Assembly: GCA_008692225.1 (NCBI GenBank)
Contig: VICG01000013.1
Location: forward strand, 1,979,001-2,043,000
DNA length: 64,000 bases
Reading direction: 5' to 3'
Source: Monilinia fructicola
Taxonomy: Eukaryota > Ascomycota > Leotiomycetes > Helotiales > Sclerotiniaceae
Part shown: piece by piece, positions 48,609-62,020 of the stretch
How the letters are laid out: each line of letters starts with the position of its first letter
Numbering within the stretch: position 1 is the stretch's first letter
Made by a program: the position numbers and the translations under genes
Notes under the pieces: model-generated
Told to the model about the DNA's origin: nothing
What the model saw: the letters and a program-made list of their open reading frames with translations, nothing else
Database searches by the model: none

Positions 48609-48635
48609 GTGTCTGTCTATTTGTCTATCTATCTA

Positions 48636-48666
<31 letters not shown>

Positions 48667-48690
48667 GTCTGTCTGTCTGTTAGTAACATA
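48478..48690. repeat. (GTCT/CTAT)n tetranucleotide array
   Basis: TCTG and TCTA units alternate in blocks over about 210 bp. Confidence 0.88.
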
Positions 48691-49005
48691 ACCAATCTAT
48701 TGAACTCAACCCAAACTTCAAGGACCTACTCCGTAAAAGTAATAATTAATGACTTCACATGACCCCGTCAATCTCCCTATGGCTGGTTAGATTCTCCTTT
48801 CACATCACACATCACACATCACACCTCACACCTCACATCAATCCATTTATTGATCCCTAGGTATCGAATTATGTATATCAATTGTATGTATCAATTAAGT
48901 GTACCATTTATGTGTACCAATTATGTATATTATCGATCAATATGTATTAATGTGAATCTTCACACGAAATCCTTAAGAAATCCAATCAGCCAACCATCCA
49001 TCGAT

Positions 49006-49030
49006 CATCATCATCATCATCATCATCATC
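49006..49030. repeat. (ATC)n trinucleotide tract
   Basis: Eight perfect copies. Confidence 0.85.
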
Positions 49031-49436
49031 TAGACCTTCCACCCATCCCATCTCATGATTCTCATCCCATCCTCCCTTGGATCAACCAACAAGAAATCAA
49101 AAGAAACCTCGTCTCTTAAAATAATGCATCCATCCATTCATCCATCCACCCATCCATACGATGATTTCCCAAATTACACACACATACCTCCTCCCCCTTA
49201 CCCAGGTACGACAAGACAAGACGAGACAAAACAAAAGAAAAGGGATCACCCCAGTCAAAAATCATTATCACCAAGATACCTCCCTCCCCCTCCCCCGTCC
49301 CATCACCTACTCCCTACTCCCTCCCTCCTCCCCCCTTCTCCTCCCCATCAAATCCTTCCCTCCTGCCCACATCAATCACATCATATGCACACCCCATTCC
49401 TCGCCAGAAAATATATCCATACATACCTAGATCCCA

Positions 49437-49482
49437 TCCATCCACCCACCCATCCATCCATCCATCCATCCATCCATCCATC
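49437..49482. repeat. (CATC)n tetranucleotide tract
   Basis: About eleven CATC copies. A GGAT/GATG tract of similar length, its reverse complement, lies at 49695-49746, so the two form a large imperfect inverted pair. Confidence 0.85.
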
Positions 49483-50249
49483 ATCGATACCCCAACATCC
49501 CAATCCCCGATTCCAGCCCAGGTACGTGTCGGCACCAGGTACAGCAGAGCTACTTTATTTTTGGCCTTTCGCTCGGCGTGGCGGTGTTGAGTGTGGGTGG
49601 GTGGCGTGAGGACCGCTCGCAGTGGGTTTTTACCAAGTACTGTACTGTAAGGTACCCGATGCTTTGTGTAAGTCCGAGGCTTGGTTGTGTTGAGCGGATG
49701 GATGGGTGGATGGATGGATGGATGGATGGATGGATGGATGAGTGGGTGGGTGAATGGTTGTTGATGTGTAGGTAGGTAGGTAGGTAGGTGGGTAATAGAT
49801 GTGAAGTGGAAGAGCTGTTGGATTGATGTGTTTTTTGAAGATTTGTAAGCTGTATTGTGGTTTGGGGGAGTTGGTGATTGGTTTGTGTTTGTGTTGGATT
49901 TGTATTTGCATTTGATTTGTATTTGCATTTCATTTGTATTTGTATTTACTCAATCTTACTAAGAAACCAATTCAATCACGAACAATACAGAAATCAAAAG
50001 CATTCACAAAAATCTTCCTTTACTTCACTTCATTTCATCTCACCTCACCTTCTCCCTTCACTACCCTAATTCTCTACTCTCTATATCAAATCTCCCTCCT
50101 CATCCTCTCTCCTTATCATACCTATAAACATCCATTCCATCATTCCCACAACCCCTCCCCACAACCCCTCTCTTGAGTCTTCACCCAAATACTCCATAAA
50201 AACCACCACCTCGGCAACCACACCCTCGTAACACCCTCAACCCACCTCG

Positions 50250-50317
50250 CTCGTGATCAAGTCAACCTCGTGATCAAGTCAACCTCGTAATCAAGTCAAC
50301 CTCGTAATCAGATCAAC
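50250..50317. repeat. 17-bp minisatellite, four copies
   Basis: Units start CTCGTGATCAAGTCAAC. Copies 1 and 2 are identical, copy 3 differs by one base, and copy 4 by a few. Confidence 0.9.
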
Positions 50318-51654
50318 CTCGTCCATGTACTACTGTACAGTACTGGACGGAGTACTGTAACAATTCAAACCCCCACCCACCCATCCTCATCGCATACCCC
50401 CCCCCCTCCTTCAACCATTGCACTTTATCATCACTTCCCGCAAGACCCAAAAACCCCCACCCCCATCAATTCGCCACCCATCCACCCCCGAACCGAACCG
50501 AACATCACCCCTCAAATCCACTTTGAGGCTCAGCTCAGCTCAACTCGCTTTGTCTCGGCGTGGCTCAGTTACGTTGCTTTGCGTTTCGTTTCACTTCGTT
50601 TCGCTGCGTTGCGTCTCGCTCAACAAAGTTAGAGAGAGCTCCTACGACAGCAAGTACCGTACCTACCTACCGTACCTACCTACCTCCCTCCCTCCCCCCA
50701 AGACTAGCTCAAACCCGGGTACTCCCCCTCCTGCACCACGCTCGACTCTCGCCTCGGTACTATAGGTGATTCGTTCGTTATACGCTACACATCTACTGTA
50801 TTCCGCACCCTCCCTCCGCAACCTCGACTCGCACTCTGGTTTTGGATCGCGCGGAGTATAGAACTATGTAGGCTGGCAGGCAGATTGGTAGCGAGGCAGG
50901 ATCCAGGATCGGCTTCGCGCCATGCACAGGGCGAGGAAGGAATCGGGGAGCGGATATGGAGATGGAGGATACCCACCCCCCTGCCTGCCTACCGTTGCAA
51001 ACAGAAACCACCATCACAATACAAACATTCACGCACACAGGTGGCCGTCGACTCGGGCCAGGGTTCATCACAACAATGGGCAGGATTGAGATCTATGTGT
51101 TCTTCTACCTCTGTTTATTGCGGTTTGTTGTAGTCTTTTTGTTTCGTGTATGTGGATAATATACAAATATGAAGATATGTTGCAACATCACTTAGTTACT
51201 TAGTTACTTACTTACTTACTCCATCGCATCATGAACCATTTGCTGCGTTGCGTTATGCTACATTACATTACGTGGAGATTAAATGAGATCAATAGAATGA
51301 TAGAAAATAGAGAAAAAGAAAAAGAAAAGAACAAGAAAAAAGAAAAAGAAAACGTACATCTCCATCCCCATCTCCATCTTCAAGCCAATTCCCAATCCCA
51401 ATTCCCACCTCCGAAGATCCAAGTCCCGAACCCGTGGTGTTGGTATGGGGATGGGTGCGGGCATGGGTGCTGTAGGAAGTATATAGTGTATCCAAATGTG
51501 GCGCTGTACATCTGGCAATCTGTAGACTACAGTCAGTCAGTCAGTCAGTCCACCAGTGGTCAGTAGATCGATCGATCAGTTAGTTAGTTAGTTAGTTGGG
51601 ACTCTCGAGAAAGAACGAACGAAAGAAAGAAAGAAGGGAAAAAGTAAAGTGGTG

Positions 51655-51686
<32 letters not shown>

Positions 51687-52140
51687 GTTGGGAATGGGAA
51701 TGGATATTGTGGGATTCGAGTGGAGATCGGTAGATCTTGATTGAGATGCGCATTTGATTATCGAGGGGCTATGCATGTTGTTGTTGGGTGGGATGGGAGA
51801 GGATGGGTGGAGGAGAGGGGAGGGGAGGGGAGAGGGTAAAAGAAGGAAAGGAAGGTTGGGGGGAAAGGAGTTGAGTTGGATTGGTGGTGGAATGGATGGT
51901 GGTTTAGATGCGATGTGGTTGAGGTGCGAGTGATCTACTGGAAAGGGGTGATAATATACATATATACCATATAATCTTTTATATTGCAAGATAGTTAGCT
52001 ATGTACCCGTGAACTACAATGTTTAATCTCTAATCTCCAATCTCCAATCTCCAAATCTCGACCTTAACTTCAACATCACTCATTGATACAAAATTATATC
52101 AAGTCTCTACTTGACGTCGTTATGAGTGTATACTGCTGGA
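50318..52140. other. gene-poor stretch
   Basis: It holds CAGT (51529-51551), GTTA (51576-51597) and CAG (51661-51685) tracts and TACTGTAC motifs near 50331. Short frames lack domains. Confidence 0.5.
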
Positions 52141-52890
52141 CTACTATAGTATAATTAAGAACATTAATTTATAGTTTCTTTAACGAAGAATATATTATTA
52201 TATAGATTTATATCTTGATATATTTTGTTTTTAAAAGGTATAGATAATAGTTTAAAGTATACTATTAAAAACTCATACGTAATTATAATTTAATATATAT
52301 TAATATCTTTTTAAAAGATTTGATATTCCTAATAAATTATCTAATATTATAAAAATTTATATATATTAAAGAAGTTAAAGTAAATAAACTATATAATTAA
52401 TAGTCTTTATATAAAAAGCGTTATTATAAATTATATTATAATAATAATATTAATAAGAATTAATAAATTAAAACGCTATTATATATATTTTAATATATAT
52501 AATATAGTATAAAATAAGAAAAACATTTAAAATTATATAAATCTATAAAACAAAGTACTATATATACTATAAAAAAGAAATATATAATTAAAAATTAATT
52601 TATGACTTTTAAAACATAAACCTATTTAATTTATTATTAGAATATATATATTTATTATTATTATAAAGAAAATTAAAAAAATCTTATAAAGTATTAAAAA
52701 CAGTTATATAAATATATATTTTTTAGATTTTAAGATTAAATAAATCTCCCTTTCTAATAATAATAATTTATAGTAAATAGCTTTGTTTTTAATGTATAAT
52801 TAGTTTTAGAATATAACTAATCAAAATTTATTAAAATTCATTAAAATTTATAAAAACTTATTAAAATTTATTATCTGCTACTATAACCAT
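52140..52890. other. AT-rich block 4, probable RIP-degraded repeat
   Basis: About 750 bp of nearly pure A/T sequence with sharp edges and no ORF. I found no terminal repeat by eye. Confidence 0.5.
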
Positions 52891-55767
52891 CATCTAATAT
52901 CTTCATAGGTATAAAAAGACAAGGATTTTACAAGGCTTTATTACAAAAACACAAGGGCTACACAGGAAGCTATCCATGCCCTAACCTCTTACATGCATTC
53001 CACTTTCAGCCAATTTTCAACCTCCAGCTGGCGTGCACCCTCCCAAAACAACATCAAGGAGTCCGCACTCAAGAGTTGCAACAAGCTCCAAGTTGATCAG
53101 ACGCCGGTACTAGATTAGATACCTCGGCACATGGCCTAGCCTAGCTCGACCGGTACACGGGACAGTACAAGGAGCATCGAATGACATATGTCAGACTTGA
53201 TTTAATGAAGATCATCGATCGGATCACATGAGATCAGATCAAATCAAATCAAAATCAAATCAGATCAGATCAAAATCAGATTTAAGGTTAAGCTTTTGCT
53301 TTAGATTTAGCTTTGAGTGGGTGGGTGAGTGAGTGAGTGGGATGGATGGATGGATGGATGGCTTTATTGGTGGTGTTTTGATTGCTATTATTGGTATTAG
53401 CATTGATATTGGCATTGCCGTTGATATTGATTGGTATTGGGATGGGTTGTTATTGATATTGGGATTATTAACGATATTCGTATTAATGATACCCTCGCCA
53501 TGTAGAAGTTCATCCTAGATGGAGTTCAAGTATTTTGCATCTCGTAGCCAATACTCGAGGATGTGCTAAGACTCACATATTACATATGTACTCGGTATAT
53601 GTTCAATGCACGTAAAATAAACAAGTGTTGATCCCTACCGAATGATCCCGATTTGCGGTGCAGGAAAGGGCAGGGCAGGGCAGGGCAATATTGAATGGGA
53701 GTACTTGGATGAGCAGTATATGGATGTGAAGTATTGAATTCCCCAGGTTTTTCTTGTTTGTGATGGGTGTGAAAGTGTGGAGATGTCGATGTCGATGTGG
53801 ATACAGGTAGAAAGGAGGACTAGTTCTAAATAATGAATTCAGACTTGAATTTAGATCTGGATTTCTTGGTTGGAATTAGGATGTGGGTTTTAGTGCGGTG
53901 TATGAATGAAGATATTAGATAGCGGAAGAATTATGTATCGAAGAAGAAGAGAAAAATATAAAATAATATAAATATAAACAAAACGAAATCATCTAATCGA
54001 TTTCAAGATATCTATCCATTTACCTACCCTACCTAACATCTCTCAATCTTTCATACTATATCACACTTAATCATCATCACCGTACAACTTCTCCGTCCTC
54101 TCCATCCCCATCCCCGGTCGTCTCCACAATCCCAAAATAGCAATAAATGACAGACTCCTATATGCAATATACAACCACAACACAATTTAGTCCTCCCTAC
54201 TCCCCACAACACCAAATAGAACAAAACAAAAAACAAGCCCAACATCATTCGCCAAGAAGCACCATCCAAGCCAAAACACTACATCAATGATCACACCCAT
54301 CACGAAGAAGGAAAATGACGACAGATGCCGGGGGCTAGTAGATGGGTTCCCCGGGTCTGGAGGTGAGGTGAGGTGAGATGAAGGTGAGGTCAGGTGAGGT
54401 GAGGTGAGAAGGCAAGGTAGATTGAGAGAAATGTGTGTGTGCTATAACTGTGTTCTATAACCTTAAAATACAAAATGATAGGATAGGATGATTTGGACAT
54501 AAAGATACCTATCTACCTAGGTATCTATCTATCTATCTAGCTACCTACCTACCTACCTACAATCACACGTCCAACTACCTGCGATGAAGAACGGGATATT
54601 AGTGCCAGGAATAGCTGTGGTTAAAATAAAAAGTCAAAATAAAAAGTCAAGAATAAATCAAGAATAATGAAGATCCCGCATCGCATCGCATCGCATCTCC
54701 ATTCCTCCCATGTAGCGCTCCTCTTGTTTTAGATCCTCCGTTTGGAGAGCCCGCACCACGATGTCGGCACTGTAGGACTGGAGTCCTGCTTGCGATGGAT
54801 GTACCTCGCTACTACATCTACATGCAGTATTTCTGAATCATCGGCGAGGCACAGGGAGCCCGGCGATCCGAAGATCTGGAGAAGTCCTGGCGGGGGATCG
54901 TGATGGTGGCAGGACGGAGTATGGATGTGTGAGGAATATCGAATCCCCCGCATTGTACGGTTGGGGAAGGGGAAGGACGGGTTTGGATGTTCGTTGTGGT
55001 TTTGGGGTTGGCTTGGGAGGGGAGGGAGGGGAGGATCTGGGGTGGGGTGGGGTGGATGAGGAGTGAGTGTCTTGTGATGGATTGTTTGGTTTGTTTTACG
55101 TATGGATGTTTTATGATCTTGTTTAGGAGGATGGTTTGTTGATTATGATGTTGGTATTGATGTTGATGTTGATGTTGATGATTACTTCCTTGGTAGCTGT
55201 CGAGATGGGGTTTACGGTGTGGAATTAAGTGTTAGATAGGTCAGTGAATAGAACTACTAGTAGTCTAAAATCATTAAATTCGTCTATTCTACGCTTTATA
55301 AAAAATATTCATATTTCATTCCTTATTTATTCATTAACTCATGATTCATCTCTCAATCTTCCAAACGTCCCATCATTCTAGATGCACGATACTAAAACTA
55401 CATCAAACTATAATGTGATATGATTGATATCTGTTTGACACTTGGATGTCCACCCGTTTAAGCTTCAAATACTGACTGTAGTCGTTCTATTCCAAGTACC
55501 AACCTTAATCTCAATCTCAATCTCAGCCTCAAGCCTCAGCCGCATGTATAAGAATAGTAAAGTCATCGGGTGCAATATCAAATGTAATATTCAGCTTTGT
55601 TGTGAGGGTCTAGAATCGTTGTTTGTATATCTAATGTCCATGTTGCTGCCAATGTCAACGTCAATGTTAATGTCAATGCCCGCTAAATATTTGATCATTA
55701 TTCTAGTTTCCATGATTTCTCTACTCTGACCTTAAATACGCTGTGACTTTCCACGTGCATGAAGTAT
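52891..55767. other. gene-poor stretch
   Basis: It contains ATCAAATCAGATC units (53217-53281), GGTATTAGCATTGATATT-type units (about 53385-53470), GGTGA units (54360-54410) and CTAC/CTAT units (54520-54560). No gene was supported. Confidence 0.5.
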
Positions 55768-55865
55768 TGAGCATTAGCATTAGCATTAGTATTAGCATAA
55801 GTATTAGTATTAGCATTGGTATTAGCATTGGTATTAGCATTAGCATTGGCATTGGCATTGAGAAT
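55768..55865. repeat. (GCATTA)n hexanucleotide array
   Basis: About sixteen copies of GCATTA/GTATTA/GCATTG. Confidence 0.85.
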
Positions 55866-56961
55866 TAGCATGGAGCTTGCAGCATGGAGTATGGAGTATG
55901 GCGCATTAGCATTAGCATTATCATTAGTTAGTATCATCAGTATTATCATTAACATCAGCATCAACCATTCAGCTCTCCCGGCACAAAGTTCCTCTCAAAA
56001 CCAAAACCCATAATAGATACTATCGCATTGGTGGTACCTGTGCTAAACAATAGGGCATACCTAGGATGATACTGAGAACAAAGTGAATGAGATGAACGAG
56101 ATAATGAGATGGTGAGATCACGAGCCGAGGGAGACGATGTGAATGATGGATGAATGAATCACCCACCCCTGATCATTTTCGCCAACAAATAAAATCATCC
56201 ATCCCTCGTGACTCGTCCATTCAAATACAAACATCAACACGTAAACGCACAAACGCGACAACGCAAGAGACATGTCAGCAAAGCAAAGGAGAGCCTTGCC
56301 TTGCTTTGAAGAGCAGGCAAAACCTGCACATGATCAAGGAGGAAACTTAAAAGCTCCCGCAGAACGATGTAGGATGTATGATCTTTGCCTGATCTATATC
56401 TTCCTTCCTCTCTATCTGGATATAACCAGGTTGGTTGATTATTCGGTGAAGTAGCTGTGTTTGTTTGTATTTATCATCTGATGTGATGTGATGTGATGTG
56501 ATGCGATGCGACATGTACCGAGAATGATAAACCCCAAACCCGAATCCCAACAAATGATCACAATTGTACAACGCATCGCCATCGATTTTATCATCAGACT
56601 CATCTCGCTCATCATCAGATAGAACCATCCATCTCCGGAGCACAGCACCTCTCTCCAACCACCACACCGTACATCACCAGAATCCAGGGTTCAACTCAGC
56701 CCTGCCAATTTCCCCACGTATTACCGAGTCTTATCGAGGCTGTGGATGGCTCGGTCGGTAGGTACTGTGTACTTCATCCAGATAAAACTACTACTGTACT
56801 GCAACTGCATATAGCTGGAGCTTTCATACTCCGTACATCATCCATTACACCTCACACCTCCCTCGCCTTTACTCGGTCTTCCACCTCAATCCTTGCTCTA
56901 ACCTGATTGTCATCCGGAAGCAGACAAACTGCATAATGATAAGCAAACAAGCATATTACAT

Positions 56962-56963
56962 AT

Positions 56964-56994
<31 letters not shown>

Positions 56995-57014
56995 CATACA
57001 TACATACATATACA
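56962..57014. repeat. (ATAC)n tetranucleotide array
   Basis: ATAC copies with one TATATAC interruption. A further CTAT array follows at 57179-57211. Confidence 0.85.
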
Positions 57015-57178
57015 TTACTACAAACGAAAAAAGCAAGAGAAGAGAAAACAAACAACCTCGGAACCCCAAACCCCAATCTTGCATCTTCGGAAATATTCTC
57101 TCCTTCATCTTTACTGTATCATTCACCGCTCTTGAAGATGGATGGATACTATATATGTGACATGTGATGATGAAATGC

Positions 57179-57211
<33 letters not shown>

Positions 57212-60200
57212 ATCTCTCACCCTGGTTCATGTAAGATTATTATGTATGCATGTGTATGTGTGTGTACAGAGCATACTGTATATAGAACTATGTATGCATC
57301 TAAAGCTCAAAGAACCGGATTCCCCCCCGCAGCACCATTCATTCGTTCAATAGACTCTAGATACGAACCCAAGACGAATGACCTCACAGGTAAGACGAAA
57401 CAAATGAATGAATGCACGGAGGCGGAAATCCAAGCTGAAGGAAGCCAGCGGCGAGGCGAGGCGAGGCGAAGCGAAGAGGCAAAGGGGAGCTGAGATGCTG
57501 CGCGCAGATGACGTCTAGCAGGATGTACAGAGGATGAGTGTGATTGATATACGGAGGATAATCATTTCAACTTCTCGGCAAACCTACATACGGTGTAACA
57601 GCATCACGCAAGCCAGCCAATACAGTACCATGCGTGGAAATCACGAGGACATCATGTGTAACCCGCAGTGAGGAAATGCGCGACGGGCGTTTCCGTGGGA
57701 ATCGGCAACGCGCTGCTGGGAGTGGGAGGGAGTGCGACTGTGAGCACTGCGTTGGGAGATTGTTTCACTGCTCTGTACAGTACCTACAGTACCTACAGTA
57801 ACCCAAGTAACACGAGTTCGCCACTGAGTGACACCGGCACTTACCTAATCCGTTTTTCAGCCTGCTTGGAGGGTTGAGGTTGGGGTTGGGGTTTGATGTG
57901 ATGTGATGGATTTATGGGGGATGGATGATTGATGATTGATGATGGATTACTGATGACTGATGACTAATGACTGATGGCTGATGACTAATGACCGATGTTG
58001 GATGTGTTTATCGTACAGAGTACTGCAATTGGATGACAACGGGTCGTTCGGATGCGGATGGAAATAGATCTATTCCGGTGAAGAACGCATGTCGACAATT
58101 ACCTAGGTAATCATTTCTCATTTACGATTCATCATCTATTGTTTATCATCACCCTCCTCGATCTGCGTCCCAAAGATGTGTATATCCGATCCGATCCGAT
58201 ACATCTACTACAGGTATACATGAGATTAGAACTATGATATTACTTTTAATTGGCATACAAGTACACAGCAAGTACACAGTAAGTCTCTCCAACAACTGTT
58301 CCACACCCAAACTTAAATCCATCTCAAACATCCGCTTATCTCCGCTCCGAGTGATTGATTAGTCAGTGGGAAAAGCAAAATTGATATACGAGGTTGGTTT
58401 GATTATTATCGGAGCTGCAGCTGGAGGCTTGAGAAAGAAAGCTTCGGTTTTGATTTGATGTTGGAGAATAGAGGATTGAAAAGGTGAGTAGTAATTCAAG
58501 GATGTCGAATGGAATAATTGATTGGAATTCAATGTATTATTTGGAATATCGAAAAATAAAAATTAAAAATTAAATAATCCAAAATAAAAATGAAAATCAA
58601 TAATAAATAATAATTAATAAATAATAAACAAGAAAATAAAATAAAATCAAATATTAGATTCAACACACATACAAGTACTCCATACACAATAAATGACCCT
58701 CACCCCTCACCCTTATCCTCATCCTCTCCCTCACCCCGCCCCCCATACCAGATCCGTAACAATACACCTAACGCTACCCTCCCTCGAAACGACCGTCGAT
58801 CTCGCTGTATGAAGGGTCCATCCACCATCCAACCCAACCAAAGTACTACAATCAATCCAATCACCCCATCTACTCAATCCCTCGAATTCCCTGGATCCAT
58901 CTCCTCTCCTCTACAGTACTCCATCAATCCATCTAGTGTCCCCCATCTAATCCCAAACATCATAGACGTGTCACCCTCAAACCGCACTAAACATGTTTTT
59001 TCCCATCACATGAAGGGCTGGGTTGCCTATCGATGTGTGTGTCGATGATGGTCCCGACGACGATGCCGATGTGATGCACCTGGTTGGACGATTCGGGATT
59101 AGAAAACTACGGGGTCGATATTCTGTATGTATGGAGGGTTTGGAGAAGAAAGCGGCTGTGCATGGGCTTGTGGGTATGCATGTGTATGTGCATGTGCATG
59201 TGGAATGGTTGGTGTGTACTGACTGTAACAGTACTGTGCTGTAGATGGTGAATGTGAATGTCGGTGGGAATCTGAATGTTGGGTGAGGTGGGAGGTGGGA
59301 AGTGGGAAGTGGGATGATTGATATGTTGAGGCTGTGGAAAGGGGTATAGTGCGTTGGGGAACTACTGTATGGACTGCTGTGGCCGATTCATGAGTGATGA
59401 CGACGATGGTGATGATGATGATAGTGGTAATGATATTGATATTGATATTGATAACCTCACAGCATCAGTCAGGGTGGTCCTGCACGCAACACACGATGAA
59501 GTTGGCATTTGACATTTTGAAGGCGGGCCTATTATCGTATCTGTGTTTTATCAATGAGTTGGTCAACTTACTTTTGGCTAATGATTGCAGGATTAGCTCA
59601 GTTTAAGACGGCCCCCGGGGGAGGAGTACTGGATCTGAAGATATTCCATGTTCAATCGTTTCTAGCATTCCTTTGATAGATGGGTCCTGCATACATAATC
59701 TCACATGTCTAGTTCTATCGAGAAAGCCAAGAGTGAACTAACTGGTGAAGCACGGCATTTCTGCATATCATTTGTACATGTGTACTATACAGTTCTAGAA
59801 TATTCAAGGAGATGGATATTTTACAGATGTACGAGGATGTCAGATAATGGTTTGGCTTTTTGAGTATCAGCATTATCAATTGACTTTTCCATTTCACTCT
59901 CTTCATCCCCTCATGCTGACCGTACGCTGTAGAGTATACAATACAGTACAGGACAACGAGAATCGCAGAGAACTGGGGAATCAACAAGGAACCTTGGCTC
60001 CATTTTCCTTTCTACTCCGTACAATACCAGCAGGGTTAGATACTCCAGGCCTAGCCGAACTTTGAAGAGATACTAGCTGGGTAGGTGTAGATATCTACCC
60101 AAGGAAGCAAACACCTCCAAGCAAACCAAGGCACAAATTTTCATTTCCTCCTCCTCTTATTTCTCATCCAATCTCTTATTCCTCGCTCTTCCCCTCATTT

Positions 60201-61000
60201 TCTCCATGCCAATCACGAGATACATACGAAGTACAGTACAGTCAGAACCTTGTCTGTCCGCTCCTGGCATGATATGAATACGGTACCAAGATCTGTCCAT
60301 GTCATCGTATTCCACTTGATCTTCGATCCGGCGGTATTTGGTATCGGCTGGATGATTCGATTCGATCCCATCAATAGTTTGTGCAGAGTATTTGTATGAA
60401 TTGCTCAAATGGTGGATGCTCAATTGAGTTACGATTGTAGGCTATGATCTACTAGTAACTCACCGCTACGTACCATCTACAGATTCGACACCCAGGTACA
60501 ACAACGGCCGGTACTGTATTACTATTGAGTACTATCTGTCTATGTATACTCTAAATCTCTAAATAATGAGAATCAAATCAAAACCACACCCCAAGCCCCA
60601 AATTTAAAGGTAAACGCAAATTCGAACTTGGATTCAAATTCAAGCCCTCGCTACTGTACTGTACTGTAACAACCACTCCCCGCACTCCACCCGCCCGCTT
60701 GCTTCCCCCAGTACCGTCCAATTCCACCCTCCTGTAAAGTCAGTGTACGTACACACACGCACAAACACGGCGGCCCCCAACCAACCCCATCGGAAAAACT
60801 TCACCCCCCACGAGACCGCCCCGTCATCTCGTCGAAAATCGCGCCTCATGTGATACAGGACTGGACAGGAGATTTGCGGACCATGTGATCCCTCCCGGCG
60901 CCAAAACGTCCATCCATGGCCCGAGATGAAATGCTGCATGGGATGAGCTAATCAATCGCCCTGAGACAAAGCGAGCAAACAGCCAGGCAAGCCAAGCGAT
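57212..61000. other. gene-poor stretch with many TACTGTAC motifs
   Basis: Only short domain-free frames are present. Motif copies occur near 57774, 58014, 58912, 59215, 60013, 60230 and 60653. An AT-rich patch lies at about 58550-58660. Confidence 0.45.
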
Positions 61001-61006
61001 CAAACA

Positions 61007-61011
<5 letters not shown>

Positions 61012-61040
<29 letters not shown>
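61012..61040. repeat. (CAAG)n tetranucleotide tract
   Basis: Seven perfect copies. Confidence 0.85.
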
Positions 61041-61154
61041 GGGTATGCCGACCGGAAAAGAATTTTACTCGGTCGGATACCGACTTACACGTACAGTACG
61101 CTCCCTACGCTACCTCGTTTGGGCTGCGCTCGGATAAATGGGATACATGGCGAA

Positions 61155-61191
61155 ATGGCACCATGGCACCATGGCACCATGGCACAATGGC
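61155..61191. repeat. (ATGGCACC)n octamer repeat
   Basis: Four and a half copies; each junction creates the palindrome CCATGG. Confidence 0.85.
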
Positions 61192-61438
61192 AACCGGGAT
61201 GGAAGTTTGGGGAAGGGGATGAGGGATTCCGGACGTTAGTTGTTATGTTATAATTTTATTATAGGGTGATGTGATTTGACTAACCGACCGACTGACTGAC
61301 TGACTGATTGACTGACTACAGTATAGCCTAACTATACTATGGAGTGAGTAAATCTACAGCACTCTGTCTGCAGATTTGACTTTGGATTATCGTTTGTTAA
61401 GGTTGGTTGGTTTTGTAACGGTACTGTACTGTGCTGTC

Positions 61439-61488
61439 CCTAGGTCCTAGGTCCTAGGTCCTAGGTCCTAGGTCCTAGGTTCTAGGTT
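61439..61488. repeat. (CCTAGGT)n heptamer repeat
   Basis: Seven copies of a 7-bp unit holding the palindrome CCTAGG; the last copy has a T for the first C. Confidence 0.9.
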
Positions 61489-61643
61489 TTTAGGTTTTAG
61501 ATCTTGGATATTTTGTTGATCTATATGTTGATGTTGATGTTGATGCTAATGTTGCCCAGGTGGTTGATGTTTGATTGATCGAGATTCTGGAGAGAGGGAG
61601 ATGATGGAATATTTGTTGGGTTTAAAGTTTGTGCTTTGAAACG

Positions 61644-61796
61644 GGTTTTATTGTATTTATTTACTTTTATTTTATTTTATTCTATTTTATATTTATTTGT
61701 TTGTTTTATTTATTTATTCTATTTATTTATTTTATTTCATTTTATTTATTTTATTTCATTTTATTTCATTTCATTTTATTTCATTTCATCTCACAT
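61644..61796. repeat. TTTTATT/TTTCATT low-complexity array
   Basis: T-rich units TTTTATTTA and TTTATTTCA over about 150 bp. Confidence 0.8.
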
Positions 61797-61981
61797 TATC
61801 TTCGCTAGTATCCGCGTTCCTCTACGCAGTACCAATAAAAGAAATATAACTACGACAGACAAACCTCCAAGACGGAATCTTCCTTTCTTCATCCTTGTCC
61901 TTCCATTGACGTCGAGAAGGTGATAGAACGTCCATGGAACTCCCATGGAACTCCCCGCATGGGACTAACTCCATTCTATGC

Positions 61982-62020
61982 CCTATCCTATCCTATCCTA
62001 TCCTATCCTATCCTATCCTA
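61982..62020. repeat. (CCTAT)n pentanucleotide array
   Basis: Seven to eight perfect copies. Confidence 0.88.

Noticed and set aside
49055..49609. Pro/His-rich 184-codon frame
   Set aside because: It is produced by CATC and CCTCC low-complexity tracts, with an equally long open frame on the opposite strand.
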